From positions 1 through 20,496 of the IMG/VR virus record IMGVR_UViG_3300047328_000012: a stretch of 20,496 nucleotides of DNA; one strand, 5' to 3'. The stretch comes from a virus. The notes beneath the pieces are model-generated. The model was not told where the DNA came from and made no database searches. It saw nothing but the letters and a program-made list of their open reading frames with translations. This document shows, in pieces, positions 1-7,613 of this stretch (position 1 is its first letter; the number at the start of each line of letters is the position of its first letter). Position numbers and translations under genes: made by a program.

Positions 1-1422
1 CCCGCCGCCACCGCCGCCGCCTGAAATGGCAACCGTGAGCGTGCCGCTGCTGAATGTGGCGCTGACGCCCGAGCCGACAAAGTTGAGCGTTGACACCGCA
101 CCAGAGCCGCCGGCGGCCACACCTTCATCCTGAAACTGGATATTGCCTTGCTTGTTGGCGGCCGCGATCCGAGCATCGGCCGCCGAATTGAAATCAGAAA
201 TGAAGGTTGCTGTCTTTGTGCCGATGAGATCGGCCGCGCTTCCACTGAACGCCAGAGCCGAGAGATCGTTGAAATACTTTTGGGCCTTTCCGAATGCAGT
301 CAAGATGCTGTCAGCTGCCGCGATCGCTGTCCGCGCGCCGGCGGCCGCAAAACCTGTGAGCACCGAGGCGCGCACGCGCGGCTCTGTGAAATACTGATTG
401 GTCCCCTCGCCGATGTTTGTCGTCGTGAGCGTCACCGCGCCAGTCTGGCCGTTGACCGACAGCACGAGATCAGTCGGCGTGAGCAGCTCCTGCCAGTCGG
501 AGAGCGTTGCCGGATTTCCGCCGCCGCCCAGGACAAAGGACTTGTTGAGATCGGTGCGGATCGCGATATCGCCCGTCTCGGCCGTAAGCGCCAGCATTGC
601 CGCTTGGCTGGCAACCACAAAGCGATCGGTGATCGCGATCGCCGGCAGCTGCGATGTCGGGATTTTTCCGCCGGCATCGAGCGTTGCCAGGCCGCTCGCA
701 ACTGCCTTTTGCGCCGTGATCCGAGCATCGGCGGCCGAGTTGAAATCCGAAATGAAGGTCGCCGTCTTTGTTCCGCCGAGATCGGCCGCGTTGCCGCTGA
801 AGGCGATTGCCACCAGATCATTGAGCCACTTGCCGAGCTTGTTGAATGCACCGAGCACGCTATCGCTTGCGGCGAGTGCCGTGCGCGATCCAGATGCAGC
901 ATAGCCGGTGAGCAAAGACGATCGCACGCGCGGCTCTGTGAAATAGAGATTGGTGCCTTCCGGTACGAGCGCCGTCGTGTAGTTGAGCGATGTACGCGCG
1001 GCGGCGACATCGGCCGAGCCTAGTAGAGAAAGGCCGAAAGTGCCGGCCTGGCTGTCGTCGAGCTTGGCATTGAGCGCCGCCTGCAGATCGGTTTGGTTGG
1101 ATAGCGTGCCGCCGATCAGCCCCCAGAGAGTGCCAGGAATGAGTGTCGAGAGATCGACAAGATCGATCCAGGCGATATCCCCCACAAGTCGATACTGCAG
1201 CTGGTCGCCCAGGACACGATATTCAGGATTGCGGCCGGCCGTGCCGGGAATGTTTCCGATGGCGATACCTGTACTGCCGGAGGCCTCGATCTGCAGGCCC
1301 GTCGATCCGACAGGAACGAGATTGAGTGTGCCCCCGCTCGGGTCGCTGATCTGCAGCGTCGAGGAGTTTCCTACCCCGAGCTCAATCGTAACCTCAGATG
1401 CAGCGATCAGCGAAAGGCTCAT
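1..1422 (-). CDS. Fibre-like protein with internal 81-residue repeat, 3' end beyond the left edge
   Basis: This is an open frame of 474 codons that starts at an ATG one base after the previous stop and runs off the left edge. The N-terminal 130 residues are beta-rich (TIELGVGNSSTLQISDPSGG onwards). An 81-residue unit beginning EGTN-YFTEPRVR occurs at residues 155 to 235 and again, ungapped, at 339 to 419. Between the copies is a segment I recognise from phage fibres: AMLALTAETGDIAIRTDLNK, then LSDWQELLTPTDL and SVNGQTGAVTLTT. The last visible residues are strands followed by a run of seven Gly at the edge, which suggests a glycine-rich linker or tip. The likely role is a second receptor-binding fibre or fibre extension. 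The product is inferred from motifs; the C-terminus and any chaperone are unseen. Confidence 0.83.
   Translation of the reverse strand, partial: MSLSLIAASEVTIELGVGNSSTLQISDPSGGTLNLVPVGSTGLQIEASGSTGIAIGNIPGTAGRNPEYRVLGDQLQYRLVGDIAWIDLVDLSTLIPGTLWGLIGGTLSNQTDLQAALNAKLDDSQAGTFGLSLLGSADVAAARTSLNYTTALVPEGTNLYFTEPRVRSSLLTGYAASGSRTALAASDSVLGAFNKLGKWLNDLVAIAFSGNAADLGGTKTATFISDFNSAADARITAQKAVASGLATLDAGGKIPTSQLPAIAITDRFVVASQAAMLALTAETGDIAIRTDLNKSFVLGGGGNPATLSDWQELLTPTDLVLSVNGQTGAVTLTTTNIGEGTNQYFTEPRVRASVLTGFAAAGARTAIAAADSILTAFGKAQKYFNDLSALAFSGSAADLIGTKTATFISDFNSAADARIAAANKQGNIQFQDEGVAAGGSGAVSTLNFVGSGVSATFSSGTLTVAISGGGGGGG
166..408 (-). repeat. Intragenic repeat unit, copy 2 (81 codons)
   Basis: This is the second in-frame unit, with no insertions or deletions relative to copy 1. 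Substitutions are mostly conservative at protein level and often synonymous at DNA level, which suggests an old duplication kept by selection for fibre structure. Confidence 0.85.
718..960 (-). repeat. Intragenic repeat unit, copy 1 (81 codons)
   Basis: This is the first of two in-frame 243-base units in the fibre-like gene, offset by 552 bases from copy 2. Both share EPRVR, a D-S-L/I-L helix region, and a GTKTATFISDFNSAADARI end. At the DNA level, 23 bases are identical at 923-945 and 371-393. Confidence 0.85.
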
Positions 1423-1423
1423 G

Positions 1424-1750
1424 TCAGTCGGCCACGTTGATAACGCCGGTGCCTGTCGAGGCCAGCGTGTTGTCAGCATTCCAGATGTTGATCGTCGTCG
1501 CGATCTGCGTCGGATTGTTGAGAGACGTGAGGTTTGCGGCCGTCACGTCATAGCTGAATTCACCGGTCGCAACGCCGAGCTGCACGCCGGAACCGAGCGC
1601 GAGCGTGATCACGGCATTCCCGTTGACGAGCTTCACTTCGATCGATCTCGAGGTGAGGTCCATCGGCCCAGAAATGCCGGCGATCACCTCAGTCGCGAGA
1701 CCCTTCATGCGCGTTGTGTGCGCCTTCTTGTAAACTGCCGTGCCTGACAT
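1424..1750 (-). CDS. Small beta-rich protein between lysis genes and distal fibre, function unknown
   Basis: This is a 108-residue protein. After a basic start (SGTAVYKKAHTTRMKG) it reads as a run of beta strands: EVKLVNGNAVITLALGSG, GVATGEFSYDVTAANL, TTINIWNADNTLAS and TGTGVINVAD. The alternating pattern is reminiscent of the small immunoglobulin-like domains found at the start of baseplate or fibre proteins (BppU N-terminal type), but that is a weak resemblance. Two ATGs in tandem overlap the preceding stop; the second (1750) was chosen because GGAGG is 5 bases upstream of it. One base separates its TGA from the following fibre-like gene, so the two are probably made together and may act together on the tail. 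Confidence 0.7.
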   Translation of the reverse strand: MSGTAVYKKAHTTRMKGLATEVIAGISGPMDLTSRSIEVKLVNGNAVITLALGSGVQLGVATGEFSYDVTAANLTSLNNPTQIATTINIWNADNTLASTGTGVINVAD

Positions 1751-2103
1751 CATGCCCTCCGCTTTGGCTGTGTTGCGAGGAGCTTCACGGCATCGCTGAT
1801 ATCTGAGCGCAAACCATGGATCTCCGTAGTCAGCCCGTCGATGCGCTTCAAAACGCGATCCTCGAGGTCGCGAAGGTAGCCATTGCGGGCGTAGTCCTTT
1901 GCAACCTCTGTCTTGTATTCCGCGAGATCAGCTCTCACGGCATCGATATTGCGCTGAGCATCGGCCGTAACCGCATCGATCTTTTTTTGCGCGTCATCTC
2001 TCACCTTGGAGATCGCCGCCTCAAGCCGCCACCACAAGCCGGCAAGAGCCATGATAAGACCGGCGAGAGAGGCAAGATCGGCAAAGGTAATTGGCCCGCT
2101 CAT
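1750..2103 (-). CDS. Membrane-anchored coiled-coil protein, possible spanin-like lysis protein
   Basis: This is a 117-residue protein with one N-terminal transmembrane segment (residues about 8 to 25, ADLASLAGLIMALAGLWW), followed by a nearly continuous charged helix to residue 110. Two 11-residue tandem units (DAQKKIDAVTA and DAQRNIDAVRA) suggest a hendecad-type coiled coil. A motif KDYARNGYLRDLEDRVLKRI follows. An N-terminal anchor plus periplasmic coiled coil is the layout of inner-membrane spanins such as Rz, and the gene ends the lysis cassette. However, no embedded or adjacent outer-membrane lipoprotein gene was found, so a complete spanin pair is not shown. The ATG overlaps the holin-candidate stop (ATGA), and its own stop overlaps the next start. 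Confidence 0.72.
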   Translation of the reverse strand: MSGPITFADLASLAGLIMALAGLWWRLEAAISKVRDDAQKKIDAVTADAQRNIDAVRADLAEYKTEVAKDYARNGYLRDLEDRVLKRIDGLTTEIHGLRSDISDAVKLLATQPKRRA

Positions 2104-2504
2104 TTGCCGCCTCTCAGATTGCTCATGATCTTGACGCCGCTCGCGCCGATAAAGAGCGAGGAGACGATAATGCCGGCCCACTCATCGAGCGGCGGCGGCA
2201 GCGCCGCGATCGTCCAGGTCTGAGGGAAGGCACAGAGCTTGCAGAACAGGATCGAATAGATGCACACGGCCGCAAACCAGAGGCCGAGCGGAATGATGAA
2301 AAAGAGCGGGAACCACCAGCCGGGCCCGGTGAGGATCGCCACCTGGGCGCGCACGTACTGATTGACCGCCTCGAGGCGCATCTTCTGGCGCTCTGTCTCG
2401 TTGTCGCCGGCCTTGTCCACCGACTGCAGAATGCGATCGAGCGGCCCCTTGAGGAGCCACCCGCCGAAGCCGCCGAGGGCGCTTGTGATGATTGACCAGA
2501 TCAT
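2100..2504 (-). CDS. Membrane protein, 3TM-type holin candidate
   Basis: This is a 134-residue protein with an amphipathic or hydrophobic N-terminus (MIWSIITSALGGFGGWLL), a charged segment (DNETERQKMRLEAVNQYVRAQ), and two strong membrane helices at about 64 to 88 (FPLFFIIPLGLWFAAVCIYS) and 108 to 127 (EWAGIIVSSLFIGASGVKIM). This layout, including the 'ILTGPG-WW' run before the first helix, resembles the holin-like 3TM family of alphaproteobacterial phages and gene transfer agents. That family link is from memory and not certain. The start at 2504 follows the previous stop by two bases and has only a weak ribosome site, so translation is probably coupled. The stop overlaps the next start as ATGA. 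Confidence 0.77.
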   Translation of the reverse strand: MIWSIITSALGGFGGWLLKGPLDRILQSVDKAGDNETERQKMRLEAVNQYVRAQVAILTGPGWWFPLFFIIPLGLWFAAVCIYSILFCKLCAFPQTWTIAALPPPLDEWAGIIVSSLFIGASGVKIMSNLRGGK

Positions 2505-2506
2505 GA

Positions 2507-2803
2507 TCAGCCGCTGCCTACTGCCTTCTTGGGACCACGCATGCGGAAAAACATGTTGGCAGCAGCAACGGCAAACAAGATCGCGCCGACTTGTTTCGGC
2601 TGCAGTATCTTGTCCCAGGGCAACACCTGAGCGCCGTCCACGAATTCTTTCAGGGCGTCGAGGAGCTGGCCGAGGCCGAAGGGCAGGCCCGCGAGGAAAT
2701 TCGTGATCACCGTTCCGTAAGTCGGGAAGTAGTGATCGATGATGAAGTAGAGCGCGATCAGGATCATGAGCGCGATCAGAACCCACATGAGAAAATCAAC
2801 CAT
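2507..2803 (-). CDS. Small membrane protein in the lysis cassette, holin candidate
   Basis: This is a 98-residue protein with an N-terminal transmembrane helix (residues 4 to 23, DFLMWVLIALMILIALYFII). A central amphipathic part (LGQLLDALKEFVDG) is followed by a weaker second hydrophobic segment (VGAILFAVAAANMFF, 72 to 86) and a basic C-terminus. It has no family signature I can name. The ATG at 2803 overlaps the endolysin end by 8 bases, with GGG 8 bases upstream; an in-frame TTG at 2821 is less likely. Two membrane passes, a basic tail and coupling to the endolysin fit a holin or antiholin, but the neighbouring 134-residue protein is an equal candidate. Confidence 0.72.
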   Translation of the reverse strand: MVDFLMWVLIALMILIALYFIIDHYFPTYGTVITNFLAGLPFGLGQLLDALKEFVDGAQVLPWDKILQPKQVGAILFAVAAANMFFRMRGPKKAVGSG

Positions 2804-3626
2804 TCTTTTGCCCTTTCGCAATGATGATGGAGATAAACAGGATTGCAGCGATCACGCCGGCCCCGAGGAGAACGTAGGCCCAGGGGAAACCGCTCGCGGC
2901 CGCTGCAGCGCCGGCAGCGACACCGCCGGCGATGCCACCCGCTGCCGCCTTGCCGGCGGGCGGAGGAGCAGGCACCTCGACATCAATCGCGGCCGGCTCA
3001 TTCTTGCCGGCCGGCGGATCGATCGGCACATCAGCCGAGGGCTTTATTTCATCTGCCGGCATGCGCGCCGCCTCGAGCACCTCGAGGATCAGGCGATGCC
3101 ACCGCGCGAAGGCCTCGGCCTTGTCGGTGCCGTTGATGATGCGGCGCGCGCCGATCGGATCATCGACACCCTCGCCAAAGTATCGCGCGAGGCTGTGAGG
3201 CTTGCCTTTCTTGTCCTTGGCAAACATGCCGTCGAGCATGCCGACAAAAAGGATATCGACCGCGATCACAGGCACGAGCGCGAGATCGGGATTTTCCGCG
3301 AGCGGAATGTTGAGAGCGCGGCCGAGCTTCTCGTAGTTTTCGAGCCAAGTGAGCTGCACGAGGCCTCGCCCATAGTAAACCCGCTTGCCATTGACCGGCT
3401 TGCCATAGTCCTTGCCCTTGCCGCGACCGATCTCGCGCACCGGCCGCCACTGGCATTCTCCCCAGGCCGTGGCAAGCATGTAGGCTAGGAAACGCGGATC
3501 GGGCAGCTCGCGGCGCTCGAACTCATCGAGCAATGCGCCGATGATCTCCACCTGAGTTTTATCGAGCCCCTTCGATGCGAAGCGAGCCCGAAGGCCATCG
3601 AAAACTTTTTTGCGATCAAATCTCAT
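2796..3626 (-). CDS. Endolysin, GH19 chitinase-like, with C-terminal membrane anchor
   Basis: This is a 276-residue lysis enzyme that cleaves the peptidoglycan glycan strand. The catalytic domain spans residues about 8 to 185 and has GH19-type motifs: MLATAWGECQWRPVREIG with likely catalytic Glu57 and Glu65, YYGRGLVQLTWLENYEKLG (84 to 102), PLAENPDLAL, and RRIINGTDKA near 161 to 170. It is followed by a Pro/Glu/Asp-rich linker (about 195 to 222), a Gly/Ala-rich stretch (224 to 246), and a strong transmembrane segment, WAYVLLGAGVIAAILFISII (249 to 268), ending in a short basic tail. It has no N-terminal signal peptide. A C-terminal anchor is unusual for this class. GAGG lies 6 bases before the ATG. 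The last 8 bases overlap the next gene. Confidence 0.87.
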   Translation of the reverse strand: MRFDRKKVFDGLRARFASKGLDKTQVEIIGALLDEFERRELPDPRFLAYMLATAWGECQWRPVREIGRGKGKDYGKPVNGKRVYYGRGLVQLTWLENYEKLGRALNIPLAENPDLALVPVIAVDILFVGMLDGMFAKDKKGKPHSLARYFGEGVDDPIGARRIINGTDKAEAFARWHRLILEVLEAARMPADEIKPSADVPIDPPAGKNEPAAIDVEVPAPPPAGKAAAGGIAGGVAAGAAAAASGFPWAYVLLGAGVIAAILFISIIIAKGQKNG

Positions 3627-3644
3627 GTTGAGCCTCAGTAAAAA

Positions 3645-5006
3645 TCAGGTCGCCAGAGGCAACTCAAAGCCGCGCACGTAAATGTTAAAGACGGTTGCAT
3701 CGACATGCTTCCGATAGATCGTTTGCGCCGTGAAAACAGGAATATCCCAATTCCCCCCACAGTACTCGCCATCTATCAACGTGCCGGCACCGGTGTTTGT
3801 GATGATTTCGGCAATTGCGTATGCGCCCGCGCTATCAGACGAAAGACGCAAGCCTCTCGAGGAGTTCACGGGAATTGTCACGCGTCCGAAAGCGCGAACC
3901 GCTATAGCAGGAACTGCGATCGCAATTGAAAGCGCCGTCCAGGATGTCACGCCAGCTGGATTGAAAAGCACATCAACCTGGTGAACAAGCCTGCCAAAGC
4001 TCCGCGTTGTGCGGAAATTGCTGCTCGCGTCATTGTAAACAGCGCCGACGAGAGCCTTGAATGTGTACGCGCCGAGCGTTGCGCAATCCACCGCCGATGT
4101 CGAAAAGAGGCCGGCGACATTCGTCCCGTCAGAAACAACCCAAAGATAATACCAGGTCGAGGCCGCTTCCGTTCCAGTGTCGAGGCTGTTGAGGCCGGCA
4201 GCGCCCATTGTGATCGCCACATTCACGCCGCTCAACAGCAAGCCGATGCCGCCGCCATCCTTCACAATGAGCTCGTCGGCCGTCACGAGCATTTTGGTGA
4301 GCGGCGTCACGGCGTCATTCGCTGTCCTCAGGTTGCGCGAAAAGCCCCTGATCCCACCCGTCACACCCGAGGCAGGGTGAGTGTGGACAGCAAGAGCAAA
4401 CGCCGTCGAGGGCTGTGTTGCAGCCGAACCGAGGCCCAGATTGGTGCGCGCCGTGGCCTGATTGGCGAGGCCCGCAAGATTTCCGGCTTTCGTGAGGTAG
4501 CCGCTCGGATCGACACCGAGCGCCTGGATCGCCGTCAACGCGGCCTGGGCAGACGCGGCCGAAACTGCAGCTTGCGAGGCAGCATCGCCGGCAACGATGC
4601 CAGGCAGCGCCTTCAATGCGCGCCTCAGCTCCTGCAGGTTGACAGTGAAGGCCGAAAGCTCGCGCTCGAGCTGATCGATATCGAGCGCCTGGCCCTTGGA
4701 GACGGCGAGCTCGCGGCGCGGGAGGCGATCACCCGTCACGCGAATTTGCGTTGCGGACGTGATCGCCGAGGCGAATGCAATGCTGAAAGTTGAATAGACG
4801 GCCGAGGGATCGGTTTTCGTGACCGTTACCGTCGCCGGCACCCAGGGATCGGTGCCAGGCGAGGCGGCGCGCGTCTCGACCAGGACATCGGCAACGTCAA
4901 AAATGCCCCATCCGTCGCCGAACGGGCCATAAGTCGTTGAACCATTCCCCAGGAAAACGGCCGTCTGCCGAAGGGATGCCGGGATCGGAAAAGGTGTATC
5001 GGCCAT
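3645..5006 (-). CDS. Tail fibre protein with T7-like N-terminal attachment domain
   Basis: This is a 453-residue fibre protein. Residues 1 to about 100 resemble the T7 gp17 N-terminal virion-attachment domain: TAVFLGNGSTTYGPFG, a IFDVADVLVETR strand, an SIAFASAITSATQIRVTG block and a following DRLPRRE. Residues 108 to 135 form a short coiled coil (LDIDQLERELSAFTVNLQEL). Next comes the fibre-shaft repeat AGLANQATARTNLGLGSAAT (about 178 to 197) and an HTH (H-x-H) motif at 208 to 210, seen in metal-binding fibre tips. The C-terminal half has WYYLWVVSD and AGLFSTSA (residues about 285 to 304), typical of a beta-rich tip domain. The start at 5006 was preferred over 5033 because the latter gives a nine-residue extension before the recognisable MADTPFPIP end. 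It acts in host receptor binding. Confidence 0.85.
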   Translation of the reverse strand: MADTPFPIPASLRQTAVFLGNGSTTYGPFGDGWGIFDVADVLVETRAASPGTDPWVPATVTVTKTDPSAVYSTFSIAFASAITSATQIRVTGDRLPRRELAVSKGQALDIDQLERELSAFTVNLQELRRALKALPGIVAGDAASQAAVSAASAQAALTAIQALGVDPSGYLTKAGNLAGLANQATARTNLGLGSAATQPSTAFALAVHTHPASGVTGGIRGFSRNLRTANDAVTPLTKMLVTADELIVKDGGGIGLLLSGVNVAITMGAAGLNSLDTGTEAASTWYYLWVVSDGTNVAGLFSTSAVDCATLGAYTFKALVGAVYNDASSNFRTTRSFGRLVHQVDVLFNPAGVTSWTALSIAIAVPAIAVRAFGRVTIPVNSSRGLRLSSDSAGAYAIAEIITNTGAGTLIDGEYCGGNWDIPVFTAQTIYRKHVDATVFNIYVRGFELPLAT

Positions 5007-5047
5007 GCCAAGCTCTCGCGTTTGGCGAAACATGCGCCACGCCGGCC

Positions 5048-5061
5048 GCCGTCAAGTGCGG
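5048..5061 (-). promoter_or_regulatory. Promoter-like motif upstream of the tail fibre gene (copy 2)
   Basis: On the minus strand this reads CCGCACTTGACGGC, identical to the motif before the capsid gene at 13 of 14 positions. It begins two bases after the stop of the ejection protein gene and 41 bases lie between it and the tail fibre start. The weak -10 candidate at the same 15-base spacing is CATGTT. A short hairpin (TGGCG/CGCCA) lies just downstream. Confidence 0.42.
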
Positions 5062-5063
5062 CA

Positions 5064-7613
5064 CTAGCGCCCGATCGCATTCCCCACGTTTGGCGATCGC
5101 CTGGCCGGCAGATTGCGCCCATCCGGCGTGAAGGAGCCAGGCGGAATGAAAAACGGCATGCCGTCCTTTTTGGCCTTGTCATAGCGGCGCTTAAAGGCCT
5201 TGTGCGCCTTGGGATCGGTTGCCCATTGGAGGTTATCGAGCACCACCCTACTCCACGCGAGCCGCGTCGAGGGATGGCTCGAGAAAACCGGCGTCCACCG
5301 CTGCAGATACTGGCGCGCCGAGCTGGCGCGATTGTCAGGCTGCAGCGCCATTGCCCAGACCAGGTTGAAGCTGTCGCCAAGAAAGGCGATGCCAGGCCCG
5401 GCCAGGCTCTCGATCATCGACTGCCCAAACCGGTTTTCGGTCATCTTCACGAAATCGCCGAACAGGCCAAAGCCGCCGCCGGTGAAAAGCGCCTTGCCCC
5501 AGAATGCCGCGTCCATCGTCTCAGGGTCTTTGCCGTCGATCATGTTCTTGATCTGGATATAGGCGGCCGCGCCGAGCGTGAGCGGCACCACCAGGGACGC
5601 GAAATAAGCCGCACCCTGCCTCAGGCTGCCACCAGGCCCGCGCGATCCCATTTCGGCAAGCGCCTCCATCTGCAGGGACGTGAACGACAGGCCGAAGCTC
5701 TTGAACTGCAGAAAGTAATCAAGGAGCTCGCCGGGCAGCGTGCCGCGTTGCTGGCCGGCCGACACAACCGCCCGCGCATTCGGCGTGCCCGAGGGAACGC
5801 TCCGTTCGGACCAGCTCGAGGTGAGCTCTGCCAGCTTCTCGGCCGCGCGCCGGTGCGCTGTCGCCTTTGCCTCGCTCGCGATCTGGGCCGGCGTTGCTGT
5901 CGCGGCGTCGATGTACTGCACGGCACCGCCGCGCCTGGCGATCTCCATGGGCGTCACGAAGCCGGCCGCGTCGATCGACTGCGACCAGATATCCCAATCC
6001 TCTTTCGTGATGCCGAAGCCCTCGAGCGTGCGCTTCAAACGCGGATCGATCTTGTCGAACGTCACGCCGTCTTTTGCGAGATCGGCAATATGCGCCTGCC
6101 AGGCGCGCGCCTCCACGAGCTTGCGGCCCGTTGTGAGCGGCTTCAACCCGTTCAACATCATCGTGCGATCGGCAACCCATTTCGTCCACTCAGCGCCGAC
6201 CATGGGCCCGGCAAATCGGAGCTCGTCTGCCATCACATGCATGTACTCATCCCAGATCACGCCGGAACGAATGATCTCCTCGCGGCTCTGCCGGCTGATC
6301 ATCTGCAGCATGCCAGGCATGGACTTGGCAAACGGAAGGCCGGCGAGCTTGCGCGAGGCACGCGCGATAAATGGATCGGTGACGGCCGCCAGGATGCCGG
6401 TCGCACCGAGCACGGCCGACGAAGCCAGATTTTTGACCGAGGCCGTGAAGGATGCGGCACCGCCGACCACCGTCCCATTGCCGCGCAATGAATGCCAGAG
6501 CCAATCAAGATATGCCGAGGCCGCCTTTGCCTCGCTCTGCGATCCATCCATCAGCGCAATCTTGCCGGCCTTGCTCGCGTAGCCGGCGCGCTTCTGCCCC
6601 ATCTCGCGCTGCACAACCTGGCGCATCCACTCGACCATTGCATCGGGATTTGGACCGAGGAGCTCCATGGCGGCAATGTCGCGGGACATCGAATTCACAT
6701 GCCCGAAAATGGCCTGGATCACATCGCCCCGGCCGAACTGGCGATGATACTCCATCCAATCGCTTCCGCTCTTGAACACAAAGAAGCGATGATCTTGCCG
6801 GCGAGACGAGATCGAGCCGGCACCCATCGGCCGCGATGTCGGCGTGAGCCATGCCGCGCTGTCGCTCACGATCTGATCATAGGCATGATCGAGCGCCTTC
6901 TCGAGGTTGGCGATGCTGATCGGGTACGTTGTGTACTTGTCGATGATCTTCGATCGCTCGAGGAGCGGCCGGATCGCATTCTTCCAGCCGTCGCGCCCCA
7001 TGGCCTTTACCTTCGCGTTGTCGTGGCTGTGCGGCAGCGCAAAGCCCTCGAGCTTTGGCATGTTGCCGCCGGCAGCGTTGAACCGCTTGCGGAGGTCCTC
7101 GAACAGCTTTTCGATGCCGTTCGCGAGCGTGACCGCGACAGGATTGCCGGCCTGGCCGCCGTGAAGGCTCTCGATCACATCGCGCAACAGCGCCTGATTT
7201 TCGCGCTTGCCCAGGACGCCCTTGCGGCGAAAGACATTCATGAAATCGGAGAGCTGGCCGTGCGCCGTGGCGATGATCGCCTCAGTCAGACCGCGAACCG
7301 AGGAGCCGTTGCGAAAGCCGTAGTGCGAGAGCACCGACTTTGCGGCCGTAAAGAAATCCTCCTCCTGCATGAACCGCTCTTTGAGCCGGCCCTGGGCATT
7401 TTCAGTCAGGAGAGCGCGCCGCTCGATCTCGATCGCATCGTCGCGCAACGCCTTCTCGAGGGCCTTCTTTGCCTCCTGCATGGCAAGCGCATCACCGACA
7501 GCCTGCTTGCTCGCCTCGAGGTAATCGTCAAACTGCCGCGCCAGATCATCGGCCTCGCTCTGGCTGATCTCGCCCTGGGCTGCTGCCGAATTGAGACAGT
7601 CTCGGATTGTCAT
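5064..7613 (-). CDS. Large internal virion / DNA ejection protein
   Basis: This is an 849-residue protein, last of the ejection set before the tail fibre, the position of T7 gene 16. The N-terminal 110 residues are charged helices (ALAMQEAKKALEKALRDD). A mid-region hydrophobic helix, about 386 to 416, reads SAVLGATGILAAVTDPF. The C-terminal third has LLDYFLQFKSFGLSFTSLQ (about 628 to 650), a motif I recognise from large podovirus internal proteins. It also has a membrane-like segment SLVVPLTLGAAAYIQI (about 670 to 690), GGGFGLFGDFVKM, and a basic Pro/Arg-rich end (NLPARRSPNVGNAIGR). No transglycosylase motif is present; that domain is on the 943-residue protein. The ribosome site is GGAGG, 9 bases upstream of the ATG. 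The TAG stop is followed two bases later by the second promoter-like motif. Confidence 0.82.
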   Translation of the reverse strand: MTIRDCLNSAAAQGEISQSEADDLARQFDDYLEASKQAVGDALAMQEAKKALEKALRDDAIEIERRALLTENAQGRLKERFMQEEDFFTAAKSVLSHYGFRNGSSVRGLTEAIIATAHGQLSDFMNVFRRKGVLGKRENQALLRDVIESLHGGQAGNPVAVTLANGIEKLFEDLRKRFNAAGGNMPKLEGFALPHSHDNAKVKAMGRDGWKNAIRPLLERSKIIDKYTTYPISIANLEKALDHAYDQIVSDSAAWLTPTSRPMGAGSISSRRQDHRFFVFKSGSDWMEYHRQFGRGDVIQAIFGHVNSMSRDIAAMELLGPNPDAMVEWMRQVVQREMGQKRAGYASKAGKIALMDGSQSEAKAASAYLDWLWHSLRGNGTVVGGAASFTASVKNLASSAVLGATGILAAVTDPFIARASRKLAGLPFAKSMPGMLQMISRQSREEIIRSGVIWDEYMHVMADELRFAGPMVGAEWTKWVADRTMMLNGLKPLTTGRKLVEARAWQAHIADLAKDGVTFDKIDPRLKRTLEGFGITKEDWDIWSQSIDAAGFVTPMEIARRGGAVQYIDAATATPAQIASEAKATAHRRAAEKLAELTSSWSERSVPSGTPNARAVVSAGQQRGTLPGELLDYFLQFKSFGLSFTSLQMEALAEMGSRGPGGSLRQGAAYFASLVVPLTLGAAAYIQIKNMIDGKDPETMDAAFWGKALFTGGGFGLFGDFVKMTENRFGQSMIESLAGPGIAFLGDSFNLVWAMALQPDNRASSARQYLQRWTPVFSSHPSTRLAWSRVVLDNLQWATDPKAHKAFKRRYDKAKKDGMPFFIPPGSFTPDGRNLPARRSPNVGNAIGR

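Noticed and set aside
3627-3660. Hairpin hiding the endolysin ribosome site (GCCTC near 3658 with GAGGC near 3632)
   Set aside because: Only five pairs over a 19-base loop, partly inside the tail fibre coding end; too weak to claim as a regulatory switch.
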